Part shown: in pieces, positions 35,417 through 45,877 of the stretch
Numbering within the stretch: the first letter of the stretch is position 1
How the letters are laid out: every line of letters starts with the position of its first letter
Source of the DNA: Pseudophaeomoniella oleicola
Taxonomy: Eukaryota > Ascomycota > Eurotiomycetes > Phaeomoniellales > Phaeomoniellaceae
Assembly (NCBI GenBank): GCA_003868215.1
Contig: QWDQ01000008.1
Span: 1-64,000, forward strand
DNA length: 64,000 nt
Reading direction: 5' to 3'
The notes under the pieces: generated by a model
What the model was told of the DNA's origin: nothing
Databases searched by the model: none
What the model saw: the letters and a program-made list of their open reading frames with translations, nothing else
Position numbers and translations under genes: made by a program

Positions 35417-37350
35417 ATGACAACCAAGGTAGACCAGAACGGGCTCACAACGGACCACTCGAAGGACGTTGAGAAGGGATTGGAAGCTGGCTTAGCCGCC
35501 GAAGATGCAGTACCACCTGCTCCGACCAGCGATGACACCGATGCTGAGACCAAGTGCGATGGCGCTTCATCTTTATCCGATGATGGTCACAATGGAGAGG
35601 AGCCACAGACACGCCCAAAGCTGGAGAGACAGCCTTCACAAGCTGAGAACTTTGGGAAAGCAAGAATCATTATGATTGTCGTGTCCCTATGTGTAGGTTA
35701 CATTGTACATCCTGGTCCAAGTCTGTATATTGACCGACATTTCAGATCGCACTCTTCCTCGCAGCACTAGACATGACAATCGTTACGACTGCTCTACCTA
35801 CCATTGCAAGTCATTTCCATGCAGATGATGCCGATTATACATGGGTTGGCTCTGCCTATCTACTTGCTTGCGCTTCCGCGGTCCCTGCATGGGGAAAGTT
35901 CAGCGACATCTTCGGTCGAAAACCAGTATTGCTGGCATGCAATATCATTTTTATGGGCGGAAGTCTCTTCTGCGCCTTGTCAACCTCAATCCACATGCTC
36001 ATCGGTGCACGAGTTCTACAAGGTATTGGCGGTGGAGGCCTCATAATTCTAGTCAACATCTGCATCTCAGACTTGTTCAGTTTGCGTGAGAGAGGTAAAT
36101 ACATTGGCATCACAGGCATGGTCTGGGCCATTGCGTCCGCCATAGGCCCGATCCTCGGAGGAGTTTTTGCTGAGAAAGTCAGCTGGAGGTGGTGCTTCTA
36201 CATTAATCTGCCGCTTGATGGAGTCTCGGTTCTTATGCTCATACTGTTCCTCAAGATTCACACCCCGACGACACCATTTGTGGCTGGTCTGAAGGCGATT
36301 GACTGGTTGGGAATTCTGCTGATTGTGGGTGGTGTGGTGATGTTCCTCCTTGGCCTTGAATCAGGGGGTGTCACCAGACCTTGGGCCTCAGCATATACAA
36401 TCTGTCTCATTGTCTTTGGGGTTGTGACGGTGGCTGTCTTCTTCCTCGTCGAATGGAAAGTGGCCAAATATCCTGTCATTCCGATCCGATTGTTCCAAAG
36501 CCGTACTCGAGTTGCCAGTCTATTGACAGCCTTCTGCCACGGTTTCGTCTTCATTGCCGCCTCCTACTTCCTTCCTCTTTACTTCCAAACTGTACTCGGC
36601 GCTACTCCACTTCTCTCGGGAGTGTATACTTTCCCGTTCGCCATCACCCTTTCTGTTGTCTCTGCGAGCGCAGGCATCATCATCAAAAAGACCGGCAAAT
36701 ACCAAATTCTGATCTGGTCTGGCATGGCCCTCATGACTGTCGGTTTCGGTCTCTTTATCGATTTCCCCGCCCACGCTTCATGGCCACGAATCATCATCTT
36801 CCAAATTATCGCTGGCATCGGCGTCGGCCCCAACTTCCAATCCCCCCTCGTTGCTCTTCAATCGACCATTAAACCCTCCGACATCGCCACCGCAACCGCC
36901 ACGTTCGGCTTCGTCCGCCAAATCAGCACCTCCCTCTCCGTCGTCCTCGGTGGCGTCGTCTTCCAAAACCAAATGACCAAACAAGCCGGCTACCTGACCT
37001 CCCACCTCGGCCCCGCCCTCGCCGCGCGCGTCGGTTCCGCCTCATCCGGCTCTTCCGCATCCTTCATCCGCACCCTCCCTCACGCACAGCGCGCCATCGC
37101 CGCCACCGCCATCACCTCGTCCCTGAAGACGATGTGGATCTTCTACACGGCCATCGCCGCCTTTGGCATCTTCTGCTCGCTCTTCATCGGCAAGAAGGTG
37201 CTCAGCAAGGAGCACGACGTGCAGGAACACGGGCTCGAGGCGCAGGAGCGGGCGCGGTTGGAATTGGAAGAGGAGAAGAGGAGGAAGAAGGAAGAGAAGA
37301 TGATGGCGACGAGGGCGGGACAGGAGGCGGAGAGCAAGGAGAGGTCGTGA
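35417..37350 (+). CDS. MFS multidrug/toxin exporter, DHA2 (14-TMS) type
   Basis: Two exons, 35417-35692 and 35746-37350, 626 residues. A charged N-terminal tail of about 80 residues precedes the first helix, which is split by the 53-nt intron (IIMIVVSLC, then IALFLAALDMTIVTTALPTI). The LDMTIVTTALPTI motif is motif D1. Motif A is GKFSDIFGRKPVL, and GPILGGVF is antiporter motif C. About 14 hydrophobic segments follow, then a Lys/Glu-rich cytosolic tail. DHA2 pumps use the proton gradient to expel toxins or drugs. Substrate cannot be read from sequence. No biosynthetic cluster surrounds it, so general detoxification or azole-type efflux is more likely than self-protection for a neighbouring pathway (inference). 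Confidence 0.93.
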
Positions 37351-37629
37351 ACCTATACCCGTTAATAACGATGCTTGGAAAAGTTTTTGATGAATTCAAA
37401 ATAATTTGACTTGTATCTCTCTCTCTCTCTCTCTACGGGAACAATGGGGGGGGAGGGGAAAAGGGAGAAGGGGAACAACTAGGTCTAGATAAAAAATAAT
37501 GCAAACGATTTTCAATAACGATCTTTTTGTTCACTCTTTTTTCCCGCCCATATAAAACTTTGCGAGGGGGAAGGGTGAGAGGCACTTTTTGTTTATTACT
37601 ATCTACGACTACGTAGGTATGTATGTACC
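37351..37629. other. Short convergent intergenic spacer
   Basis: Contains a CT repeat (about 37417-37434) and a G-run near 37446-37456. No gene is seen. Confidence 0.4.
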
Positions 37630-38762
37630 TTACTCCGGTTCAACGTCAGCGAACTTCTCAAACAGAGCAGATACATCATAGTCAACCACCGTAGCATCGG
37701 CGTCAGCATCAGCGTCAGCATCACAACAAGCCCTCGCCTTCTCCACCACGTCCCTCGCCATCCTCTCGACGGGTCGATCGATCATCTTGCCGTCCAAGCG
37801 CCAGGCCCCGCGGCCGCCGCCGCCGCTGCTGCTGGTTTCGGCTTTCTGCTGGGCGATGCAGACGCGCACGGCCCATTCGACGAGGGCAGGAGGGGGGGAG
37901 AAGTGGGCGTGGATGGTGGAGAGTTGGGAGGGGTGGATGGCTTGTTTGCCGGTGAAGCCGAGGTGGGTGCCGGATTGGCATTCGGAGGTTAGAGTGGGAT
38001 TGGAGGGAGAGGAGGAGGAGGAGGAGGAGGAGGAGGAGGAGGAGGGTAGGGAGGTGCAGACGAGGTCGATGGTGGAGGAGAGGCGGGCGGCGCGGGAGGC
38101 GGTGACGATGGCGCTGCGGGCGTAGAGAAATTCGGTGAGGGAGGGGGTGCGGGTTAGGGAGAGGTCGAGGCTGAAGTCTTCGGCGGCGAAGATTAGGCCG
38201 GAGAGTAGTGGGGTCGAGGTCGTGATGGATGGGAGATTTATTAGGGACTTGGCGGACTCGATCAAGGCGAGGATCTGGATTGGTGGTGCTGGCGGTGAAG
38301 CAGAAGAAGAGTATTGGCTGCTAGCAGAAGAACGCGCGTGGTTGATCACGTCGGTGATGAAGGTCAGATCCGAGGCAGATTCGACTTTCGGGACGACGAG
38401 GGTCGTCAGGTTGGGCGATTTGAGGACTTCTGTCAGATCGGCTAAGGCGAGGCCTGACCCTACGCTGTTGATGCGCACCGACTGTTCACGGATATTGGCA
38501 GGCTTATTTCGATCGAGTTCACGCCGGACTAGCTGGCGAGCTGACTCTTTGTTGGCGGGGGTGACCGAATCTTCCAGGTCGTAGGCTACACAGTCTACCG
38601 ATAGACTTCTGGATTTATCCAGGAAGCGTTGAGATGAACCGGGCACTGGTAGGAAGGATGTTAATGAAACATCAATCGACGGAAAGGCAAAGTTATAAAG
38701 TGATATATAAAAGGGTCGGTACCGTAGAGGAGAGCTCTTCGAAGTATATTCTGAGCCGCCAT
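37630..38762 (-). CDS. CitE-like HpcH/HpaI aldolase family protein
   Basis: Two exons, 38762-38723 and 38645-37630, 351 residues. The start MAAQNILRRALLY joins across a 77-nt intron to VPGSSQRFLDKS, the standard CitE opening. Family motifs in order are VDCVAYDLEDSV (acidic, metal side), VRINSVGSGL, LVVPKVESASDL, ILALIESAKSLINL, GLIFAAEDFSLDL (metal-binding Glu/Asp) and GFTGKQAIHPSQL. The fold is a TIM barrel that cleaves or forms acyl-CoA C-C bonds. Nearest relatives include citramalyl-CoA lyase (CLYBL) and malyl-CoA-type lyases, and the basic start may target mitochondria. Two in-frame microsatellites are inserted: a serine run (about 38010-38045) between VCTSLPS and NPTLTSECQ, and a DADADADADA run near the C-terminus. 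The frame also reads open through the intron, so an intron-retaining longer N-terminus is an alternative but lacks the motif continuity. Confidence 0.88.
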
Positions 38763-39310
38763 TGTCTTCGGTGCTCGAATCTGAATCAAGCAGCCTCTTG
38801 AATAAACAATCTAGTGTAGTATTCGGGACTGCGTTAAGCTCCTCGGTGTTGATATGAACCACTACTATCTATCTACGAGGCGTCCAGAGTCTCGTAAAAG
38901 AGGTTCCTATAACACGTCTTCATAGACAAACATCCGAAATGAGATTGATAACGGCAGGCTCAAGAACCGGCTTGGCCTCAGCAAAGACGTTCAGCAAATG
39001 TCTGACGAGATTGATAGCATGTAATCACCTCTACCGTCCATTGGCATCTGAGCAACCGGATGAATGCGTCTTCAATTGAACCGAACGGAGCGTCATCTCG
39101 TCCCCAACTTGCAGTAATACAGTATTCGTACAGTAACCCCGTTCTGCCATCCATGACCGCTTTCTCCACGCGATCATACCCTGGAAGTTAGAACCTACGT
39201 GTACCTTCACCGAGACGAACATCGCGACAGTGATTATTAGCACGGCAACGCCATTGATGTCTTCGAGAAAACCCTGAACAAGTGTGGTAGACACTCGAGC
39301 ATCATACGCC
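38763..39310. promoter_or_regulatory. Divergent promoter region, CitE-like / TVP23
   Basis: This 548-bp spacer lies between divergent starts. No gene or clear motif is recognised. Confidence 0.35.
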
Positions 39311-40130
39311 ATGCCTGGTCAAGCAGGCGAACTGAACTGGCGTCTCAGCGCGCATCCTATAACTCTACTGACTTACTTGAGCTTCCGGATAGGTAAGCTG
39401 ACCAAATACTCACGAGCCGCGAGACTCGAATGTGTCGCTAACATAGCAATAGGCGGCCCTTTGGTCTATATATTGGGCGCATGGTTTATCAAGAATTTGT
39501 ACGTTACGCCGCTCTTCTCACTCGCGCTTTCTCAAGGGTCTATGCTTTGATGTTTCTGTTGTCTTCAAAGCGCCCCTTCATCGGCAACTTCACACCGAGA
39601 CTTCCCTCGAGAGGCTCCTAGACTGACATTCTTCCCCCTCTCACAGTGTGCTCGTCTTCATCATCACTCTCCTTCTTCTGTCCATCGACTTCTACTACCT
39701 CAAGAACATCGCTGGCCGCCGACTTGTGGGTCTCCGTTGGTGGAACGAAGTCAACACCGCATCTGGGGAGTCACATTGGGTCTTTGAATCCCGACACGAC
39801 GCGACCTATCATAATGCTGCCAACTCCCTCTCATCCTCAGATCAAGAGCAAAACACCACCGACCATCGATTCTTCTGGTTGAGCTTGTACATAGCTCCGG
39901 CGTTATGGATTGCTTTGGCGATTGTGGCTATGTTCAGAGTAGAGGTTATATGGCTGAGTCTGGTTGTCATCGCCTTGGTATTGACGATCACGAACACCGT
40001 GGCATTTTCCAGATGTGATAAGTTTGGGCAAGCAAGCAGAATGGCGAACTCGGCGTTGCAAGGGAGCGGGTTTGCAAGGGGACTCGTCGGGAATATCACC
40101 AGTAACCTCGTGGGAAGATTCTTTAGATAG
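39311..40130 (+). CDS. TVP23: Golgi membrane protein Tvp23
   Basis: Three exons: 39311-39392, 39453-39498 and 39647-40130, 203 residues. [28 protein letters not shown], then [36 protein letters not shown], is the hallmark of the TVP23/FAM18 family. Four hydrophobic segments are visible (about residues 15-35, 40-63, 115-135 and 138-155). Tvp23 sits in late Golgi vesicles and works with Yip4/Yip5 in trafficking. The second intron is 148 nt, long for this window. The C-terminal Phe/Arg-rich end is normal for the family. Confidence 0.93.
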
Positions 40131-40570
40131 AAGATGGACAATGGGCAGTCACATATGGCCTTATTTGGGAGCTTCGCAACTCTTAGCCGATGCTTCCTCT
40201 CAATGTACAAAACACTGTACTATCACTGCTGGATACCCTTCCGAACTTCCATTTGGACTTATTCTAAATACATAAGACGACAGTCTGTATCAGTTACTGA
40301 ATATCTTACGTTGTGATTGGGCCCTCTCTACACGTGATAGCGAGGATCGATAAGACCAAAAGTAGCCGTGAAGGTGATATAAATTCATTGAACAGCTCGA
40401 GAATTGCTTCACTCTAAGCGCCAAGTAGACATTCGGAAAGGCGGTTCCTATCCGACCGATCTGATCACATTGTGTTTCTCCGCCCTCTCCACCGCAATCA
40501 TCACAACAATACAATACATCTCATCCGACCAGCGACAACTGGAAAGGGGACGTTGGGGATCTTTGTTGCG
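40131..40570. other. Intergenic between TVP23 and LCL3 genes
   Basis: Same-strand spacer; no gene is recognised. The open frame runs on upstream of 40571 but lacks a conserved start there. Confidence 0.4.
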
Positions 40571-41629
40571 ATGCGATGGCCAGGGTTCTGGGGCAGCTCA
40601 CCCCAGGGTGATGATAACGACAAGAATGATAATGACCCAGGAAAGAAGCCATCGCTTGCGGCTCAGGTCAAGTCGTCACTTTCAAATCTCGACCCCGACG
40701 AAAGTACCCGCTCCTCTTACTCATCCACCACCACAGATGACCTGCTCACAACTTTGACTACGCCGGCAACATACGCTGATCCATCTGTTCTCGTTCCTAC
40801 CGTCCTACTCACTACACTGCTCCTCACAGGTATCTCCTTCTCCCGGCGATACCTCAAACGCATCCCCAATGCGTCATATATCCCACCTTCCTTCTACCGC
40901 AAACGCTCCTTGTTTGGCTACGTAACATCTGTTGGCGACGCCGACAATTTCCGGCTCTACCACACTCCAGGCGGTCGGCTCGCGGGTTGGGGTTGGCTCC
41001 GCCGCCTCCCCCCCTCTCTCTCCGCCACCGCCGCCAAAACGGAAGGAAAACAGCAACAGCAACAACAAATCAAACCGCCCAAATCCTCGGAAACGATCCA
41101 CATCCGTCTCGCCGGCGTCGACGCCCCAGAACTCGCCCACTTCGGCCAACCCGCCCAACCCCACGGCGCCGAATCCCTCACCTTCCTCCGCACTCTCCTC
41201 TCCTATCGCCGCGTACGTGTCTTCCTCTGGCGCCCGGACCAATACGGCCGCGCCGTCGCGACCGCCTACATCCGCCGCCCGCGCTATTACCTCGGCCTCG
41301 TGCGCGAAGACGTCGGGCTCGCGATGCTGAAATCCGGCATGGCGACGGTCTACGAGGCCAAATCCGGCGCCGAGTTCGGCGGCGAAGAGAAAGAACGTGG
41401 ATACCGACGCGCGGAGGAGAAGGCGAGGGTGGGTCGGAAAGGGTTGTGGAGTCTCGAGGGGTCCGAAGGGTTTGAAAGTCCGAGACAGTTCAAGGACCGG
41501 GGCAGGGAGGAGGCGAAGATGGCTGCTGTTGCTGCTGCGGGAGCATCTGGATCTGCTTCTGCTGCTACGCAAGGACTCGTCTCGAAAGCGGTGCGGAATG
41601 TGAGGTCTTTGCTAATGTTTTGGAAATGA
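40571..41629 (+). CDS. LCL3: Lcl3-type mitochondrial membrane endonuclease (SNase fold)
   Basis: Single exon, 352 residues starting MRWPGFWGSSP, which matches Lcl3 openings. One transmembrane helix (PSVLVPTVLLTTLLLTGISF, about residues 77-96) precedes a staphylococcal-nuclease (TNase) domain with FGYVTSVGDADNFRLYHTPG, IHIRLAGVDAPELAHFG and RDQYGR-like RPDQYGRAVA. The three catalytic Arg/Glu positions look intact. A Gln run (KQQQQQQIK) lies in the loop between the first strands. In yeast Lcl3 is mitochondrial, and its deletion extends lifespan. The C-terminal Ala/Lys-rich tail is variable in the family. The ATG at 40571 was chosen over upstream codons because the conserved protein begins with MRWP. 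Confidence 0.9.
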   Translation: MRWPGFWGSSPQGDDNDKNDNDPGKKPSLAAQVKSSLSNLDPDESTRSSYSSTTTDDLLTTLTTPATYADPSVLVPTVLLTTLLLTGISFSRRYLKRIPNASYIPPSFYRKRSLFGYVTSVGDADNFRLYHTPGGRLAGWGWLRRLPPSLSATAAKTEGKQQQQQQIKPPKSSETIHIRLAGVDAPELAHFGQPAQPHGAESLTFLRTLLSYRRVRVFLWRPDQYGRAVATAYIRRPRYYLGLVREDVGLAMLKSGMATVYEAKSGAEFGGEEKERGYRRAEEKARVGRKGLWSLEGSEGFESPRQFKDRGREEAKMAAVAAAGASGSASAATQGLVSKAVRNVRSLLMFWK

Positions 41630-42247
41630 TGATTGAATGAATTTTCTGGCCCGCCCTTTTCATGAAAGAAGCAAGCAAGCAAGCAAGCAGTGGGAAAGCG
41701 TCATCAGAATAGAATCGAATGAATTGAGTTATCTCGGATTGCTAATGCTAATGAAGAATAACATAACATACGTACATTCGTAGTACATACATAGTTAGCT
41801 AGATACATAGATACCCCCTCCAAGTGATCTTTTTCTTCAGACTCTCTTTTCATCTCTTTCTGGCTGCAGGTGGGCAGTTGCTGTGATTGGATTACGGGAT
41901 ATGAGGACGCGGGATCACGAGAATATTGCGTTGTATAAAGTACCTACATGTATGTATATATGCATGCTGAACATGGATGAATTGGGCATAAGTATTTGAA
42001 GAACGTTACGCCAGGCTTCGAGCAGAGCAGCTAAGTAACTACCTAACTGCCTTTCTGCAATACGAAGAGACCAAAAAAAAACCAATTGATCGATATCCGA
42101 AATATGATCCATCAATTTACCAAAAAGAAAAATAAACGCCATTTGTTGACTCCTCATTCCCAGTCCCGTTCTCACTCCCAAGGAGAAACATTCGCCCGCT
42201 GAACACCAAGTAAAATTGCGTCAGGGTTGCCGTACCCGTCTCAAATC
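41630..42247. other. Convergent intergenic region
   Basis: GCAA tandem at about 41670-41690; ATACATAG-type repeats near 41770-41810. No gene is seen. Confidence 0.45.
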
Positions 42248-43862
42248 TCATACGTCCTCCATCTTGACATCGCTCCTGTCGACTTTGCCCAGGTTTTTCA
42301 GGAGGTAGCTTCGTTTGAAGTAGGTGTTGGGGTGGATGATGGTGTCGAGCTCTGCAGGGCCCCAGATTCCTTCGTCCTTGACTTTCTTGATTTCACCCTT
42401 GTGGGCCCATTCGAAGACGCGATTACAAGCAATGTGGTATCTCTTCTTGTCGACGTCTTCCTTAACACCTCGTAGTACGTCCCGGTCGTTGACGCCTGTT
42501 GCTTGGAGCAGAGTTGTCAAATTATCAACCGAAAAGTGCCTGTAGGGACATCCGTGAGCTTCTCCAGGGCCTGGTGGGTGCTCTGTAAGTATCTTTTGGC
42601 AAGAATAGGGCGAGTAGCCACGACCACGTCGGTTGGCATCACCCCCCACGTCGCCGTAGGCATGGCGAACGTTATACCTGTATTCCTTGTTGAAGGTGTC
42701 ATCGGTGATGAGCTTGAAACTTTGACGCCAAAACATTAGGCAGTCCTCGAGGCTTAGGCCGATGCCTTTTAAGAAAAGCGTATATTGTAAACGACCGAAG
42801 TGCTTGAGATGCGAGTTCTTGCGTAGCGTCATGTGAAGATTTCGCATACAGAGTGGGAAGTGCTGGGATAAAACATCCACGGAAGCCGCATTGATGGGCG
42901 CACCAGGAACTGAAGCTTCCGAATCCGAGAACCCAGCATCGGGAGTCGTGAAGTTCTTGGAAAGGTGGTTGAGGATCGGAGTGAGACGGTCGTCTTCATC
43001 AAGGCGTGGGAGTGCACGGCTTGTCAGCTACACAAAGTCAGTCCCATCTTGAAGAGGCGTCGTGCATTGATATACCTCAAGTCCTTTCTCCAGCCTCTTC
43101 TTAAATTCGGTGATCACCATACTTGTCTGTTCCTTTATAGGTACATATGCCTTTCCCTTCCTAATGAAAACAGTCCGATGCTCGATAAGTTCCGGGACGC
43201 GGGTCCAGTCAACCTTGAACCAGTTTTTGTCTTCTTGGGATCGTAGACCAGGTGTTGCTGACAACAACTGATCAGACAATGACTTCTTCTCTTCCTCCCC
43301 TACCATCTCCCAGTCAAGGTTCAGGCTGTCGACGAAAGCTCTTCGTTCTCTACCATCGTCTTGCTGGAACCTCAATCTGAATAGCATTGTCTCGACTCGG
43401 GCAAATCTCTGTCTGAGGTCTTCCGTACCTGAGAATGCGAGCCGCAGAATGAAATGGGAATAATGATCTTTCTGGCGCTCCTTCCGTACCCGTTCATCTA
43501 TCACGCCATTGGCAGATGATGAGTTCGCGGATAGTGGCAGGTATTTCTTGAGAAGGGGTTCCAGGTGTTCCGCTGTCTCTTTTGGCGTTTTGTTGCGAAA
43601 GGAGCATGCTTCTAACTCGGCCAAAACTGTACACAGTCAGAGAAAATAACTTGATAACATCCTCCGTGAGCGTACTTCTCAATCGATCTATCGCCCATTG
43701 TTCGAACTCCTCAAGGGTGATTTCTGCTGTTGGCGGGACTTCGTAGAGGTTGAGACGATGAGGATAATCCAATTGTTTGTAGTTCGCATGCTGGAATTGC
43801 TGCTTTTTGTAGTTGATTCCTTGCCTCCTCTTGGGGTCTACTCGTTGGTCTGAGCGAATCAT
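42248..43862 (-). CDS. PRI2: DNA primase large subunit (4Fe-4S)
   Basis: Three exons: 43862-43676, 43626-43076 and 43027-42248, 505 residues. The N-terminal half contains YPHRLNLYEVPPTAEITLEEFEQWAIDRLR and SHFILRLAFSGTEDLRQRF, which bind the small subunit. The C-terminal part carries four cysteines at residues about 306, 389, 406 and 447, spaced 83-17-41. That is almost the same spacing as the Fe-S ligands of yeast Pri2 (81-17-40), so the cluster should be intact. The GYSPYSCQKI, HGCPYRHF and HPNTYFKRS segments are family hallmarks. It makes RNA primers with Pri1 and DNA polymerase alpha in nuclear DNA replication. Length is normal (yeast 528). Confidence 0.95.
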
Positions 43863-44095
43863 GGTTCCTACTTCTCTATGGCTATCATTCACACGTTGAC
43901 GGTCCGTTGTCTTTGAGGATTCGATGTTCCAACACGAACATAATTGAAAGATTTCTGGAAGACGCGTCGCGCGTTCTGGCGTGTCTGCTGCAAGCCAAGG
44001 AAGAGCTCACACGGCAAATTCCGAAGCTCTGCAGTCGTTCCCTCCATCACCAATGAATCAATTAAATAAATCCCACTTTCATCACTGATAGATTG

Positions 44096-45046
44096 TACTA
44101 CGTAGTAAATCACTGATAAAGCTATCGATATGGCTTCATACTATGTAATTCAATTAGATGGAGGAGACCAGGTTGTCATTGCGATGACAGACCCGGGATT
44201 GAAGCCTAGAAAGACCCTCCGAGTCTCTTATGCTACTATTACGTAGTGCTCCCTTCTGGTGATTTTTCACTTTGATTCAACGCTCATGCAGATAGAGTAG
44301 CTTGCATGAACCACCACAGCACCAAGTACATCTTCGTATGCCGTTTGTTTGACGCACTACATAGAACTACGTAGTCCTAATATATTGCAGACCGCGACTG
44401 CTATCCACTTGCCAATCAGACGACGACGACGACGACGAAAGAAACAAACGATGCCTGACTGCAGATACGAAGAACGAAGAGCGTGAGAAGGTGTTGCTGT
44501 TGATCGCGGAGTCCTTTGACTTCATCAGAAGCTCCGAAGGTGCTTACTAGGTAATTAGTAAGGTACACAGGTGACCCAGCCCAGCCCTGTGAATGCCCTT
44601 CTTCGGTGCTTCCTTTTAACTATTAGGCCACCGATCTTAGGCTCTTCCTACTTATCACCTGCTCGAGACACTGCACATGGTACATATTAATATTGGGGAA
44701 AGTACCAGGTATGCATGTACCCGGTAAGTAAAAGATCAAGGATCAGGAAAAAAGTCAGGCAATATCAAGAGAAATGCATCTCTACCTTAGGTACCTAACC
44801 CCCCCAAAAGAGTCTCCATTAATACTGGTGTTAAGTTACTTACCGGTAGAGGCCATTCCAAAGCCGGGTCGACAAGTTGCTCATCTCAAGAGGGTGGGCC
44901 AACCCTCTCGCCTACTACGTAGTATGACCCTTAACCGAAAGACTCTTGCAACCCATCCTCGCATCTTCACGCCATCCTTTCTTCTCTCGGTCTAGGCAAG
45001 GGGGGCGAGGGGGATCGTTTGTCTTACTGCGTAGTACTACGTAGTA
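44096..45046. repeat. Cluster of TACTACGTAGTA palindromes
   Basis: The exact 12-bp palindrome occurs at 44096-44107, 44912-44923 and 45035-45046. Shorter or one-off versions are at 44240-44245 (TACGTA), 44366-44375 (ACTACGTAGT) and 45025-45036 (TACTGCGTAGTA). Three exact copies of a 12-mer in under 1 kb is well above chance. Confidence 0.85.
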
Positions 45047-45215
45047 TTCTTGCAGATGGCAAAGCCACTAAATGTCATCCATTTTTCCATGGTGATTTGG
45101 CACATCCCGATGCATTTTTGACATCCCACTATCGCACCCAATACCGTAAGCCAATGAGCCCTTCTAGAACGGTCGGAGCAGAGTGTAGAGCCTGGAGTCT
45201 GGCATTCCCCCCATT

Positions 45216-45242
45216 GTACAGTAGTACAGTAGTACAGTAGTA
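45216..45242. repeat. TACAGTAG tandem repeat
   Basis: Three tandem copies of an 8-bp unit TACAGTAG in the presumed histidine kinase promoter. Confidence 0.85.
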
Positions 45243-45784
45243 ACTTTGTATGGCCTAGAGAGACCACCATGAAGTGCGATCATCCTTCTCCTCCTCACTA
45301 AGGTAGCCACAGCCATACATCCCGTGTTGCCATTCAAGATAAACCTTCAGATAGTTACTACTGTCCTTTTGCTAGCCATCCGCTCACTTCATTTCGACTT
45401 GGTCGACCTCATATTGGTAATTGCGCAACCGCATACCAACACCCCCGGATTCAGAAGTCACGTACTTTCGACTTGCGCTTTTTTTTACACCAAAGACAAG
45501 AGAAGCCGCACTGTGCGCGAGACTCTTTTGCTGCTTTACTGGAAAACGAGCGACGCAGCAGGCTAAGCGTTTTGCAAGAAGTCCTCTCACGACGCCTTGC
45601 AGAGTGACATTCGTTCGTTTTCTGTCCCTCACGGCCGGGCGACCGCCACTGCGACTGCGACTGGGACTACGGTAAACTACCACGCTCACCTCCATCGTGC
45701 TTGGGTTCAGCGACATCAGCGTAAGGACCACGGCGTCGCTTATCAACTTAACACAAAGCTACTACTTACGAACTGCTGGGGATC

Positions 45785-45877
45785 ATGAATGGCTGGAACA
45801 ATATCTGGAACACCGCAAGATTTGATCCGACTAGTGTCATTGGCGGTCTTCCACTATCTCGAAGTCAACCCCGTTGA
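45785..45877 (+). CDS. uORF overlapping the histidine kinase start
   Basis: An ATG at 45785 opens a 30-codon frame starting MNGWNNIWNTARFDPTSVIG, ending in TGA at 45875-45877. The stop shares its last base with the next ATG (45877), giving TGATG. This stop-start overlap is the arrangement used for termination-reinitiation. Alternatively the peptide could be an upstream coding exon if an intron exists that I did not find. Transcript limits cannot be seen here. Confidence 0.5.
   Translation: MNGWNNIWNTARFDPTSVIGGLPLSRSQPR

Larger units (their letters stand above)
43863..45784. other. 1.9 kb divergent intergenic region with palindromes
   Basis: Lies between PRI2 and the histidine kinase uORF. 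It carries the repeated TACTACGTAGTA palindromes listed separately, an ACG triplet run (about 44424-44440), and a TACAGTAG tandem (about 45216-45242). Only weak reading frames occur; no gene is supported. Confidence 0.5.

Noticed and set aside
37721-38125. Pro/Arg-rich and Glu-rich frames overlapping the CitE-like gene
   Set aside because: They are other-frame readings of GGA/TCC repeats within a clear coding exon.
38763-38862. Longer N-terminus of the CitE-like gene by reading through its intron
   Set aside because: Splicing out 38646-38722 restores the family start (LLY|VPGSSQRF) with a good donor and acceptor; the read-through extension has no similarity.
40472-40570. N-terminal extension of the LCL3 gene
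   Set aside because: No ATG opens it, and MRWP at 40571 matches the family start.
35417-43862. A metabolic gene cluster spanning the MFS exporter, CitE-like lyase, Tvp23 and Lcl3
   Set aside because: Neighbours are unrelated housekeeping genes, no backbone synthase or pathway regulator is present, and PRI2 sits at the edge.
44161-44230. Possible tRNA-like B-box (GGCTTCAATCCCGGG on the minus strand)
   Set aside because: It deviates from the B-box consensus and no acceptor, D or anticodon stems could be formed around it.
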